DNA of 64,000 bases, taken from positions 186,001-250,000 of the forward strand of contig NZ_JAYMFF010000009.1 in NCBI RefSeq assembly GCF_035989245.1, written 5' to 3'. The translations under genes were made by a program, and so were the position numbers. Numbering within the stretch: position 1 is the first letter of the stretch; the number at the start of each line of letters is the position of its first letter. Below, piece by piece: positions 34,571 to 44,200 of this stretch. The notes under the pieces were generated by a model. It was given only the letters and a program-made list of their open reading frames with translations, was not told the DNA's origin and searched no databases. The stretch comes from Adlercreutzia wanghongyangiae (GTDB lineage: Bacteria; Actinomycetota; Coriobacteriia; Coriobacteriales; Eggerthellaceae).

Positions 34571-35962
34571 ATGGTCACCGATCTCGTATCCCTCGCATTT
34601 ATCGCGCTCATCGCGTTTCTGTGCCCCATCATCTGCAAGCTCATCCCGAACAAGGCGGTGCCGGAAACGGTGCTGCTGCTGGCCGCCGGCGCGCTCGTCG
34701 GCCCCCACGTGCTGAACATCGTGCAGGTGACCGACGCCACCTCGCTTCTGTCCGACTTGGGCCTGGCGTTCCTGTTCCTTCTGGCCGGCTACGAGATCAG
34801 CCCGAAGAACCTCACCGGGTCGGAAGGGCGCCGGGGAGCGGCCACCTGGTTTATCACCTTCGCCATCGCGTTTCTGGTAGTGGTGGCGTGGCCCTCGTTC
34901 TCGGTGTTCTCGGTGGACGGCATGGCCGTGGCCATCGCGCTGACCACCACCGCCCTCGGCACGCTGCTGCCCATCCTGCAGGAGCGCGGCCTTATGGACA
35001 CGCGCATCGGCAGCGAGATCCTGGCCTACGGCACCTGGGGCGAGCTTCTGCCGGTGCTGGCCATGACGCTGCTTTTGTCCACGCGGGCGAAGTGGGAGAC
35101 CATGCTCATCCTTCTGGCCTTCATCGTCATCGCCCTCGCGGCCGCTGCGCTGCCGAAGCACGCCCGGCGCGTGGGCAGCTGGCTGTACCGCTTCGTCATC
35201 GAGAACGCCAACACCAACGCCCAGATGCTCGTGCGCACGGTGAACCTGCTGCTCATCGGACTCACGGCCATATCGGCCCTGTTCGATCTGGATATCGTGC
35301 TGGGGGCCTTCGCCGCCGGCTTCATCATGCGCTACCTCATCCCCGAGGGCAACCCCACCCTGGAGATGAAGCACTCGGCCATGGCCTACGGCTTCTTCAT
35401 CCCGCTGTTCTTCGTCATGTCGGGCGCGAAGATCGACATGACGGCGGTGGGCGCGAACCCGGGCCTGCTGCTGATGTTCATCGCCCTGCTGCTGTTCGTG
35501 CGCGCGCTGCCCATCTTCGTATCGCTGTCGCTGGGGAAGACCTCCCGCGACATGACCGTGCCCGAGCGGCTGACCGTGGCCTTCTACTGCACCACGGCCC
35601 TGCCCATCATCGTGGCGGTGACCACCGTGGCCGTGAGCGCGGGCGCCATGGACCAGGCTACGGCCAGCGTGCTGGTGGCCGCTGGCGGCATCACCGTGTT
35701 CATCATGCCGCTTCTGGCCTCGATCACCGCGCGCTCGGTGAACGCCGATCTGGGTCGCGCCCTGCGCGAGATTCGCGACGAGCCCCGGGCCATCGCCCAC
35801 ATCCTGGCCGAGCACCATCGCCACGAGCGCGCGCTGCACCGCCAGCTGAAGGAGCGCCTGCGGGCCGCGGGCGCCGGGCACGTGGACGTGTTCGATCTTA
35901 CCGAGCGCTGCCCCGGCGGCGTGTGCCCCGTGCCGCCCGACGCTGACGACGACGGCCGCTAG
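34571..35962 (+). CDS. Kef/CPA2-type cation:proton antiporter
   Basis: A 463-residue integral membrane protein with about 12-13 hydrophobic segments (LAFIALIAFLCPIIC; ETVLLLAAGALVGPHVL; LGLAFLFLLAGYEISP; FFIPLFFVMSGAKIDM). The LLAGYEI and FFVMSG.KID pattern is that of the CPA2 Na+/H+ or K+/H+ exchangers. The C-terminal TrkA-N nucleotide-binding domain of Kef proteins is missing; in its place is a short His/Arg-rich cytoplasmic tail with a terminal Cys pair (RCPGGVCP). Start ATG 34571 with AGGAGAAC upstream. Single gene. Confidence 0.93.
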   Translation: MVTDLVSLAFIALIAFLCPIICKLIPNKAVPETVLLLAAGALVGPHVLNIVQVTDATSLLSDLGLAFLFLLAGYEISPKNLTGSEGRRGAATWFITFAIAFLVVVAWPSFSVFSVDGMAVAIALTTTALGTLLPILQERGLMDTRIGSEILAYGTWGELLPVLAMTLLLSTRAKWETMLILLAFIVIALAAAALPKHARRVGSWLYRFVIENANTNAQMLVRTVNLLLIGLTAISALFDLDIVLGAFAAGFIMRYLIPEGNPTLEMKHSAMAYGFFIPLFFVMSGAKIDMTAVGANPGLLLMFIALLLFVRALPIFVSLSLGKTSRDMTVPERLTVAFYCTTALPIIVAVTTVAVSAGAMDQATASVLVAAGGITVFIMPLLASITARSVNADLGRALREIRDEPRAIAHILAEHHRHERALHRQLKERLRAAGAGHVDVFDLTERCPGGVCPVPPDADDDGR

Positions 35963-36161
35963 GCGCTGCAGGCCCGCGCAGCGCCGCGTTCGCGGGCCGA
36001 TGGCGGGAGATGCGGTGCATTCGTGCAGGCGCCGAAGCAGCCCCTTCTTTTTTGCTATACTATGCAACCGTGTCATCTAATGTGGTGGCCCCTGTCGTGA
36101 GCCGTTTCACTTCAAAGCGGCCTTCCCCAGGCGGCCGGAGGATTCGAAGAAGAGGTTATTC

Positions 36162-36653
36162 ATGAGCGAGCTTTTGTCCCAGCTTTGGACGCCCGAGCTG
36201 CAAGCTGCCTTCACCGTCGTGCTGGTTCTTCTGGTTATCCTGTACGTGCTGTCCATCGTGTGGGTGGTGCGCGACGCCTACCTGCGCGGCACCGCCTGGT
36301 ACATCTGGGCCATCGTGGCGCTGGTGCCCGTGCTGGGTGTGATCGCCTACTGCCTGTTGCGTCCCCCGCTGCTGCAGCTGGACCGCGACGAGCAGGAGCT
36401 GGAAATCGCCCTGAAGCAGCGCCAGTTGATGAAGTACGGCGAGTGCGCCGCCTGCGGTTACCCCGTGGAGGCCGACTTCGTGCTGTGCCCGAACTGCCAC
36501 ACCCAGTTGAAGAACCTGTGCATGCGATGCAACCACGCGCTCGAGCCCTCCTGGACGGTGTGCCCCTACTGCGCCACCCCCGTAGGTGCCCCGGCGTCCT
36601 CGTCGGGCAGCCGTCGGCGCAGCTCGTCCTCGCGCGGCACCACTCAGAAATAG
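36162..36653 (+). CDS. Two-TM protein with double zinc ribbon
   Basis: A 163-residue protein: two membrane helices at the N-terminus (AFTVVLVLLVILYVLSIVWVV and IWAIVALVPVLGVIAYCLL, about 16-65), a charged linker, then two zinc ribbons (CAACGYPVE...CPNCHTQL and CMRCNHAL...CPYCATPV, about 98-142), and a Ser/Arg tail. The family is widespread in actinobacteria and Firmicutes but functionally undefined. Start ATG 36162 follows AAGAGG; TATACT at about 36056 may be its -10. It has its own terminator at 36714. Confidence 0.85.
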   Translation: MSELLSQLWTPELQAAFTVVLVLLVILYVLSIVWVVRDAYLRGTAWYIWAIVALVPVLGVIAYCLLRPPLLQLDRDEQELEIALKQRQLMKYGECAACGYPVEADFVLCPNCHTQLKNLCMRCNHALEPSWTVCPYCATPVGAPASSSGSRRRSSSSRGTTQK

Positions 36654-36713
36654 GGGCGCTCCTGCGGGCTCGGCTCCTTCGCCCGACCCCGCCACCCCTT
36701 TGTTTCCCGATTG

Positions 36714-36746
36714 AAACAGAGCTGCCCCGGCGGCTCTGTTTTAATA
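36714..36746 (+). terminator. Terminator after the zinc-ribbon gene
   Basis: AAACAGAGC...GCTCTGTTTT with an inner GCC/GGC pair, ending TTTTAATAA. A second hairpin GGTCGGC/GCCGACC at about 36752-36771 starts the thrS leader. Confidence 0.8.
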
Positions 36747-36855
36747 AGCAGGGTCGGCAATGTCGCCGACCGCAACGTCAATCGCCCCGGTAGTCAACGC
36801 CCGGGCGGAAAGGCGCAGGTGCTCTGTCTGCACCCGGCACCGGAAAGGAACAAGC

Positions 36856-38775
36856 ATGGAAATCACACTGCCCGACGGATCGAAGAAGGCCCTTGAGAAC
36901 GGCGCCACCGTCGCCGACGCGGCCGCTGCCATCGGCGCGGGGCTGGCACGCGCGGCCTTGGCCGGCATCGTCAACAACGTGCCCGTCGATCTGGACGCTC
37001 CGGTGACCGACGGAGACTCCGTCGCCATCGTCACGGCCAAATCTCCCGAGGGTCTGGAACTCATGCGCCACTCGGCCGCCCACCTTCTGGCCGCCGCTCT
37101 CACCGAGCTGTACCCCGGCGTGAAGTTCGGCGTGGGGCCGGCTGTCGAGAACGGCTTCTACTACGATGTCGAGCTGCCCGAGGGCGTCTCCATCTCCCCG
37201 GACGACTTCGCCGCCATCGAGGCCCGCATGGCCGAGATCGCCAAATCCGACGCGCCCATCGTCCGCCGCGAGGTCACCCGCGACGAGGCTCGCGAGATTT
37301 TCGCCGCGCAACCGCTCAAGCTCGAGCTCATCGACGAGCTGCCCGAGGGCGAGGTCATCTCCATCTACCAGCTGGGCGACTTCACCGACCTGTGCCGCGG
37401 CCCCCACGTGCCCGACACGGCCAAGATCGGCGCCTTCAAGCTGACCAAGGTGGCCGGCGCCTACTGGAAGGGCGATTCCGACAACGAGATGCTCACCCGC
37501 ATCTACGGCACCGCCTTCTTCAGCAAGAAAGACCTGGAGGAGCACCTGCACAACCTGGCCGAGGCCGAGAAGCGCGACCACCGCAAGCTGGGGCGGGAGC
37601 TCGGCATCTACATGATGGAGCCCATGGCCGGCGTGGGCCTGCCGCTGTACCTTCCCAAGGGCGCGCGCGTTATCCGCACCCTGCAGGAGTGGCTGCGCCG
37701 CGATTTGTACGAGCGCGGCTACGAGGAGGTCATCACGCCGCACATCTACAACGCCGATGTGTGGAAGACCTCGGGACATTACGGCTTCTACCACGAGAAC
37801 ATGTACTTCTTCCAGATCAACGAGGGCACCGACGATGATCCGCGCTACTCCGAGTACGGCGTGAAGCCCATGAACTGCCCGGGGCACGTGATCATCTACA
37901 AGAACGAGCTGCACTCCTACCGCGACCTGCCGCTGCGCTACTTCGAGTTCGGCACGGTGTACCGCCACGAGATGAGCGGCGTGGTGCACGGGCTTCTGCG
38001 CGCCCGCGGCTTCACCCAGGACGACGCGCACATCTTCTGCACCAAGGACCAGGTGGTCGACGAGGTCGTGGCCATCCTGGAGCTAGTGGACTACATCATG
38101 GGCACTTTCGGCTTCACCTACGAGGCCGAGATCTCCACGCGTCCCGACAAGTCCATCGGCACCGACGACATGTGGGAGCACGCCACCGAGTCGTTGAAGG
38201 AGGCGTGCGCACGCCGCGACCTGGCCTACGACATCAACGAGGGCGACGGCGCCTTCTACGGCCCGAAGATCGACATCAAGGTGAAGGACGCCATCGGCCG
38301 CACCTGGCAGTGCTCCACGGTGCAGATCGACTTCAACATGCCCATGCGCTTCGGGCTGACCTACCGCACCGAGGGCAACACCGAGGAGACCCCCTGGATG
38401 CTGCACCGCGCCATCTTCGGCTCCATCGAGCGCTTCCTGGGCATCCTCATCGAGCACTACGCCGGCGCGCTGCCGCTGTGGCTGGCACCGGTGCAGGTGG
38501 CCGTCATCCCCATCGCCGACCGCCACAAGGAGGCGGCCGCCGAGTTCGCCGGCGAGCTTAAGGCCGCAGGCGGGCGCGTCGAGGTGATGGACGCCAACGA
38601 GCCCATGAAGGTGAAGATCGCCAAGGCCCAGAGCCAGAAGATCCCCTACATGGTGGTTTTGGGCGACAAGGAAGTGGAAGAGCGCGTCGTGAGCGTGCGC
38701 GACCGCGCCGAGGGCGATCTGGGCCAGTGGGACCGCCAGAAGTTCATCGACGTGATCAGGGACGCCGCTATCTAG
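36856..38775 (+). CDS. thrS: Threonine-tRNA ligase
   Basis: A 639-residue class II synthetase. Domains in order: TGS (ITLPDGSKKALENGATVADAA, start of protein), the editing domain with MRHSAAHLLAAAL and TDLCRGPHVPDT, and the catalytic core with MNCPGHVIIYKNELHSYRDLP (motif 2 RYFEFGTVYRHE) and GSIERFLGILIEHYAG (motif 3). The C-terminal anticodon domain begins LPLWLAPVQVAVIPI. Start ATG 36856 has GAAAGGAAC upstream. About 110 nt of GC-rich leader precedes it, without a recognisable T-box. Confidence 0.97.
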   Translation: MEITLPDGSKKALENGATVADAAAAIGAGLARAALAGIVNNVPVDLDAPVTDGDSVAIVTAKSPEGLELMRHSAAHLLAAALTELYPGVKFGVGPAVENGFYYDVELPEGVSISPDDFAAIEARMAEIAKSDAPIVRREVTRDEAREIFAAQPLKLELIDELPEGEVISIYQLGDFTDLCRGPHVPDTAKIGAFKLTKVAGAYWKGDSDNEMLTRIYGTAFFSKKDLEEHLHNLAEAEKRDHRKLGRELGIYMMEPMAGVGLPLYLPKGARVIRTLQEWLRRDLYERGYEEVITPHIYNADVWKTSGHYGFYHENMYFFQINEGTDDDPRYSEYGVKPMNCPGHVIIYKNELHSYRDLPLRYFEFGTVYRHEMSGVVHGLLRARGFTQDDAHIFCTKDQVVDEVVAILELVDYIMGTFGFTYEAEISTRPDKSIGTDDMWEHATESLKEACARRDLAYDINEGDGAFYGPKIDIKVKDAIGRTWQCSTVQIDFNMPMRFGLTYRTEGNTEETPWMLHRAIFGSIERFLGILIEHYAGALPLWLAPVQVAVIPIADRHKEAAAEFAGELKAAGGRVEVMDANEPMKVKIAKAQSQKIPYMVVLGDKEVEERVVSVRDRAEGDLGQWDRQKFIDVIRDAAI

Positions 38776-38817
38776 CCTATTGCCAGATTCTATGGGCTTC
38801 GCAGGCCCGAACAGCGG

Positions 38818-38850
38818 GCACCGAGGGTACACTGCCCTCGGTGCTTTTTT
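38818..38850 (+). terminator. Terminator after thrS
   Basis: GCACCGAGGG / CCCTCGGTGC with a short loop, followed by TTTTTT. Confidence 0.93.
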
Positions 38851-38912
38851 GTTGCCCACCAGGCAACGTTTGGCCCTGCGGGGCCACAGGCAGAACAGAG
38901 TGAGGAGAAGCC

Positions 38913-39191
38913 ATGGCAAAGCGGAAGCTTACCACCTACGCCGCCAAGATGCGGCAGACCAACCGGGAGGCCATCGCCACCGTGGTGGCCCTGGCCGTTA
39001 TCGTGGCCGCCTGGTTTGCCGGCGGCATCGGGCTGGCCGACACCGGCATCGAGGTGTTCTCGACGCCCATCTGGATCATCGGGGGCACCGTGGGCACGTG
39101 GCTGGTGGCCGTGATCGCCGCCGTGGTGCTGGCCCGCGGTGTGTTCGCGAACTTCAGCCTCGACGACAAAGAGGAGGCCGGCCGTGAATAA
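38913..39191 (+). CDS. YhdT-like small membrane partner of the symporter
   Basis: A 92-residue protein with two membrane helices (ATVVALAVIVAAWFAGGIG and GGTVGTWLVAVIAAVVLARGVF). It ends eight bases inside the next gene, so the two are translated together. The pairing of a short two-helix protein with PanF is known from yhdT-panF in other bacteria. The role is presumed accessory to the transporter. ATG 38913 has GAGGAGAAGCC upstream. Confidence 0.82.
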   Translation: MAKRKLTTYAAKMRQTNREAIATVVALAVIVAAWFAGGIGLADTGIEVFSTPIWIIGGTVGTWLVAVIAAVVLARGVFANFSLDDKEEAGRE

Positions 39192-40728
39192 CGACTTCCT
39201 GGACACCCTCACCTCCCCCGAGGCGCTGGAGTCGCTGGCTCCCCTGGCGCCGCTCGTGCTGTTCCTGCTGGTAGCGCTCATCGTGTCCGTCGTGGTGCGC
39301 GCCCGCAGCCGCGCCGCCGGGGGCACCTTCGCGAACCGCTACTTCATCGGCAGCCGCGCCCTGGGCGGCTTCGTTCTGGCCATGACCACCATCGCCACCT
39401 ACGGCTCGGTCAGCTCGTTCGTGGGCGGCCCGGGCCAGGCCTGGTCCATCGGCTTCGGCTGGGTGTACATGGCCGTGGTGCAGGTGACCGCGCTGGTGCT
39501 TCTGTACGGCATCTTCGGCAAGAAGATGGCACTGGTGGCCCGCAAGCTGAACGCCATCACCGTGGTGGACGTGGTGCGCGCCCGCTACGGGTCGAACGCG
39601 CTGGCCAATCTGTCGGCCCTGGTTATCGTGCTGTTCTTCGCCGCCACCATGGTGGCGCAGTTCGTGGGCGGCGCCAAGTTGTTCGAGGCGGTAACGGGCT
39701 ACTCCTACACCATCGGCCTGGCGCTGTTCGGCATCGCCGTCATCCTGTTCACCACCATCGGCGGCTTCCGCGGCGTGGCGGTGACCGACGCGCTGTGCGG
39801 CGTGGCCATGCTGGTGGGCATCGTGGTGCTGGCCGGGGGCATCCTGGAGGCCGGCGGCGGCTACGAGAACATCATGGAATCCATCGCGGCCACCAACCCC
39901 GCCATGTTGGAGCCCTTCTCCGATGGCGCCATGCCTCCCTCGCTGTACCTTACCCAGTGGCTGCTGGTGGGCGTGTTCACCTTCGTGCTGCCGCAGTCGG
40001 TGGTGCGCACCATGGGCTACAAGAACACGAAGTCGCTGCATTCGGCCATGATCTGGGGCACGGTGATCATCGGTGCCATGATGATCGGCGTCACCAGCCT
40101 GGGCGTGCTGTCGGCCGGCGTGCTGACCGAGGACATCGCCGCCTACGGCAGCAGCGTCGACAACATCATCCCCAGCGTCATCGTGGAGTCGCTGCCGCCC
40201 GTGCTGGCCGGCGTGGCCATCGTGGGACCCGTGGCGGCCTCCATTTCCACGGTGTCGTCGCTGCTCATCTCGTCGGCGTCGGCCATCATCAAGGACGTGT
40301 GCCTGCATGCCTGCGCCACCCACGGCGTGCAGCCCAAAGACCGCAAGGTGGCCGTGTGGAGCCAAGCCACCACGCTGGTCATCGGCGTCATCGTGTTCGT
40401 GCTGTCCATCGTGCCGCCCGACGTCATCTGGAAGATCAACATGTTCGCCTTCGGCGGCCTGGAGACGGCCTTCTTCTTCGTGCTGGTGTGCGGCCTGTTC
40501 TGGAAGCGCGCCAATGCCCTGGGCGCCCTGCTTTCCATGGCCGGCGGCACTATCGCCTACTGCGCCTGCATGGCCGTTGGATTCAAAGTGGCCGACTTGC
40601 ACCAGATTGTGATCGGTATTGCCGTGGCCGGCGTGCTCATGCTGCTGGGCAGCCTCATCGGCAAGCAGCGCAAGAACGCCGATATGGCGGTGTTCTTCCC
40701 CCAGGACGAACCTCCCGCCACCGCCTAG
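39184..40728 (+). CDS. panF: Sodium:pantothenate symporter-like SSS transporter
   Basis: A 514-residue sodium:solute symporter with about 13 helices. NRYFIGSRALGGFVLAMT, TYGSVSSFVGGPGQAW and RARYGSNALANL match the PanF branch, as does FAFGGLETAFFFVLVCGLFWKRANALGAL near the C-terminus (first 20 residues quoted as FAFGGLETAFFFVLVCGLFW). It would import pantothenate, the CoA precursor, which suits a CoA-heavy metabolism. Start GTG 39184 overlaps the YhdT-like gene. A strong hairpin follows at 40743. Confidence 0.88.
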   Translation: MNNDFLDTLTSPEALESLAPLAPLVLFLLVALIVSVVVRARSRAAGGTFANRYFIGSRALGGFVLAMTTIATYGSVSSFVGGPGQAWSIGFGWVYMAVVQVTALVLLYGIFGKKMALVARKLNAITVVDVVRARYGSNALANLSALVIVLFFAATMVAQFVGGAKLFEAVTGYSYTIGLALFGIAVILFTTIGGFRGVAVTDALCGVAMLVGIVVLAGGILEAGGGYENIMESIAATNPAMLEPFSDGAMPPSLYLTQWLLVGVFTFVLPQSVVRTMGYKNTKSLHSAMIWGTVIIGAMMIGVTSLGVLSAGVLTEDIAAYGSSVDNIIPSVIVESLPPVLAGVAIVGPVAASISTVSSLLISSASAIIKDVCLHACATHGVQPKDRKVAVWSQATTLVIGVIVFVLSIVPPDVIWKINMFAFGGLETAFFFVLVCGLFWKRANALGALLSMAGGTIAYCACMAVGFKVADLHQIVIGIAVAGVLMLLGSLIGKQRKNADMAVFFPQDEPPATA

Positions 40729-40742
40729 AAGCGAACGCCTTC

Positions 40743-40785
40743 GCTCCCGCCGCAGCCGCTTTGTCCGTGGAGCTGCGGCGGGAGC
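40743..40785 (+). terminator. 14-bp hairpin after panF
   Basis: GCTCCCGCCGCAGC (40743-40756) pairs perfectly with GCTGCGGCGGGAGC (40772-40785). No T-run follows, so it is a stability or weak termination hairpin. Confidence 0.6.
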
Positions 40786-40950
40786 TGAGTGAGAATTGGG
40801 GCAGACGTTACAGCGAAGGGCAGGGGCGACAGATGCTGCGGCCGTCTGGCCAAGTCAGACCACGTCCGCCAGCTTATCCAGGCAACGTGCCCGGCAAATG
40901 GTCACAAACTCTGCGATTTAATATCACCGTGAACCCCAGCAACACCATTC

Positions 40951-41144
40951 TGGTCAAAAACCTTGGGATTTCTATACCCAAACAGCGCCGGAAAGGATCC
41001 AACCGACCTTCTCTGGCATTTTCTGGTCAAATTTCCCATGGTTTATACCCATGAACCTCAATCAACAGTATAAATCTTCCTTTATTTGACCAAGATTCAT
41101 CCAATCCGCCGCAATTTCCATATAAACCTATCCCTTTTTGACCA
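40951..41144. promoter_or_regulatory. Four TGGTCAAA...TATA units, two direct and two inverted
   Basis: TGGTCAAA occurs at 40951 and 41024 (plus strand) and, as TTTGACCA, at 41085 and 41137. Each is followed at 12-14 bases, in its own orientation, by a TATA box (40973, 41044, and inverted 41069, 41121). The block is AT-rich against its surroundings. It fills most of the 537-bp gap before the surface-protein gene. It looks like an array of regulator sites or face-to-face promoters; no gene was found in it. Confidence 0.6.
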
Positions 41145-41190
41145 GCTGCCCTTTCCCGGTGCGTTCTTCCCCTCAGCCGCCCGCTCATGG

Positions 41191-41219
41191 TTGCGTGTTT
41201 GGGCCGGAACGGGTATATT
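41191..41219 (+). promoter_or_regulatory. Promoter of the surface-protein gene
   Basis: TTGCGT (41191-41196), a 17-base spacer, TATATT (41214-41219). The start codon is 47 bases further on, after a GGAGCC/GGCTCC hairpin and the ribosome site GAAGGAG. Confidence 0.65.
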
Positions 41220-41265
41220 CAGAGCGTTTAGGAGCCTCGGCTCCACCTGAGAGAAGGAGAATTCC

Positions 41266-44200
41266 ATGAGAGCGAAGCGACGGGGATCGCTTCTGCGCTG
41301 CGCCCTTGCGGCCGTGCTCGCCTGCGGGATGGTGCCCGCAGCAGCATTCGCGGCAGCCGGCGGCGCCGATCAGAGCAGAGAGACCCCCCCCCAGCGAGGT
41401 TTTAGCAACCGCTAGCCCGAACGGCATCGGCGCGTTTCCCGATACGGACGACCCGCCCTCGGCCGAGCCTGACTCCGAATCTCGTGACATCGGCTCATCC
41501 GACGCTCACGCTCCTGAAAACTCCCCCGCCTCCGACGGCACTTCCGCTGCCGATTCAAATGGTGCCGCGCCCGTCGATTCCGCGGGCGCATCCCCCACAG
41601 GCAACTCTCCTATCGCGGACGACGCCTCAGACGAGGCACTTGCCGACGCCGTGGCCACGGCAGTAGCCGCAGCCCGATTGCCCCTCACCCGCACTGCAGC
41701 CCCTCAAGCAGCTTCCGACGCGCGCGCTGACGCGTCGCAGCCCACCGCCGCCGGCCTGGTATCCCTGAACGCGCCTAACGCCAGCCCCGCGAGCGCCCAC
41801 GCGCCCGATGGCGACGGCTGGGTCACCTGCGGCACCCTGCGTGTGAAGGGCGGCACCTATGGCACCGACTTCCTGTACTACCCCGACGTGTTCCAATATC
41901 CCCGGGAAGACGGCACGGTCATCAACTACGGGTTCGTGGGCTATTCGGACAAGCACAAGGCTGACATCGTATTCGTTCTCACCAGCAAGCCGCTCACTAT
42001 CAAAAATGCCGATGGAACTAATCTGGACACGTTCGGCTCCAAGAATGCCGCGCAAACCGGTCTTTGGATCGCACCGGGAAACCACGCCGACCTTACCCTC
42101 GCCGGCGTCAACATCAACACCACGACGAACGGCAGCATCCCGGTAAACGTCATGACGAACATCTCCGATACGGGCTCGGAATCGTGGGCTCTCAAGGGAT
42201 CGCACGTGCGCAACCGCACGAGCCTGCACCTCACCTTGGCCGACGGCACTAAGAACTACCTGTATGTCAACGAGCACCATATGCCGGGTATTCGCTGCGG
42301 CGAGGGCAGCAGCCTGACCATCGACGACGGGGAACGCAATGTCGACAAGAGCGGCAAAGAGGTTGTGCCCATTGGGGCTGTCATCAACCAGGATGTCACC
42401 CTGCGAAGCGGCAAGGTGCTCACGCAAGGTGACCCCCACACCGCCCTCGACAGCGCGAACCCCGGCACCCTGGAGGTTCAGGCCGGCCTTCAGGCGGCCG
42501 CCATCGGCGGATGCAACGAGGAAACCGGCGGCACCATGACCTTCAACGGCGGCATTATCACCGCCCACGCTGAGCGCGCCACGAGCGACGTAGACTGGCA
42601 AACGGGCGCGGCCATCGGCGGCGGCACCCTGGGCAACGGAACCGACGGGGTTCTCACCTTCAACTCGGGAACCATCAATGCGCAGGGCAACTACCACACC
42701 AACGGCATTGGATCGGGATGCGGCGCGAAGCACGGTGCCGCCTGGGATTACGCAATACCTCCCGATCACATTCCCTGCGATTCTCGGCAGCAGGGAGGGG
42801 TCCATTCCGACAAATGGTTCGTCTACTTCGGGGCCACCCGCGTCGGCAGCATCACCATCAACGGAGGCTATATCCGCTCTGCGGGGTACCAGCACTCCTC
42901 TGGTTTCGGCAACAGCTGCTCCAACCAGAGCAACACCGGCGGCATCATCCGCATCACCGGAGGGACGCTGTACCCGTCGACCACTGGAAACTTCGCCGAC
43001 TTCAACAACACCGGCGGCCACGTGATCATCACGGGCGGATCGGTGTATACCAACGGGTCGTTCGCGGGCATCGGCGACACGGCCTGGGGCAACAACGCGG
43101 CCTTGGCCGACGGCTACGATCCTTCAGACCCCGAGGATCCCAACAAGGTGTTCATGGTGACCATCGACCTGGCCGCCGACATGGCGGCGGCCGGCGAGGC
43201 GGGCAATAACCTCATCGAGGACTGGAACCTGAAGGTGGGCGGCGAGGACTACCCCTATGGCGCGCCCACCCAGCTCATCGACGGGAAGCTGTACCTGTGG
43301 CTGCCCAAGTCGGCCACCCAGCAGACCGTGTCGGTGGACCTGTCCTACCGCGGCAAGGACGGCCAGGCCCACCCCTTCGACACCCTGTTCCGCAACCCGG
43401 GCCAGGTAGACCAGCTGAAACGCTACGAGGACTTCGAGCTGCCCCAGGAATACCTGGACAGCCTGGTGAAGCCCTACGACGGGCTCCCCTTCAAAACCTA
43501 CGAGATCACGCCCGAGCACCCGCTGCGCACCCCCGAGGTGCTGTCCTACGACGAGCAGGGCAACCCCGCCGAGTACCGCTGGCTGACCAACACCGACGAC
43601 GTGACCTATCGCTACCGCCTGTACGACAAGCGGGGCGGCAGCCCCCTCGGCGACGAGGTGGACAGCGGCAAGAACATGCCCACCGACGTGGGTGTGATGA
43701 AGTTCACCATGGTGTCGCGGGAATACTCCGGCTCGTCCGACCCAGCCCTGGCCGATTTCGCCAACGGCTACTGGGGCCACCGCGCCACCGGCTGGTGCGA
43801 GATCACGCCCATCCCCTCGAAGGTGTCGCTGCTGTCAGCTGAATGGGTGGAGGAAGCCGACGCTGACAAGAAGCCCGGCGCCGTGGAGCACCCCGCCACC
43901 AGCAAGCTGAAGGTGGTGGCCGAGGTGCGCGGGGGCACCTTCGCCGACGGCACCCCCACAGCCGACACGTGCAAGGCGCCCCAGGGATCGTTCCAGCTGT
44001 ACGTGGACGGCCAGCCCGTGGGGCCCGTCACGCCCATCCGCTACACGGCCGGCGTGGACGCCGACGGCAAGCCCGTGGCTGCCAACGCCACGGCAGTGCC
44101 CAACCCAGCCGACAGCCGCGGGTCCCTCGCCCACATCGAGTTCGAGCTGACGCCCGCCGATGCCGACTTCATGTTCCCCGCCGTGGGCGACGGGAACACC

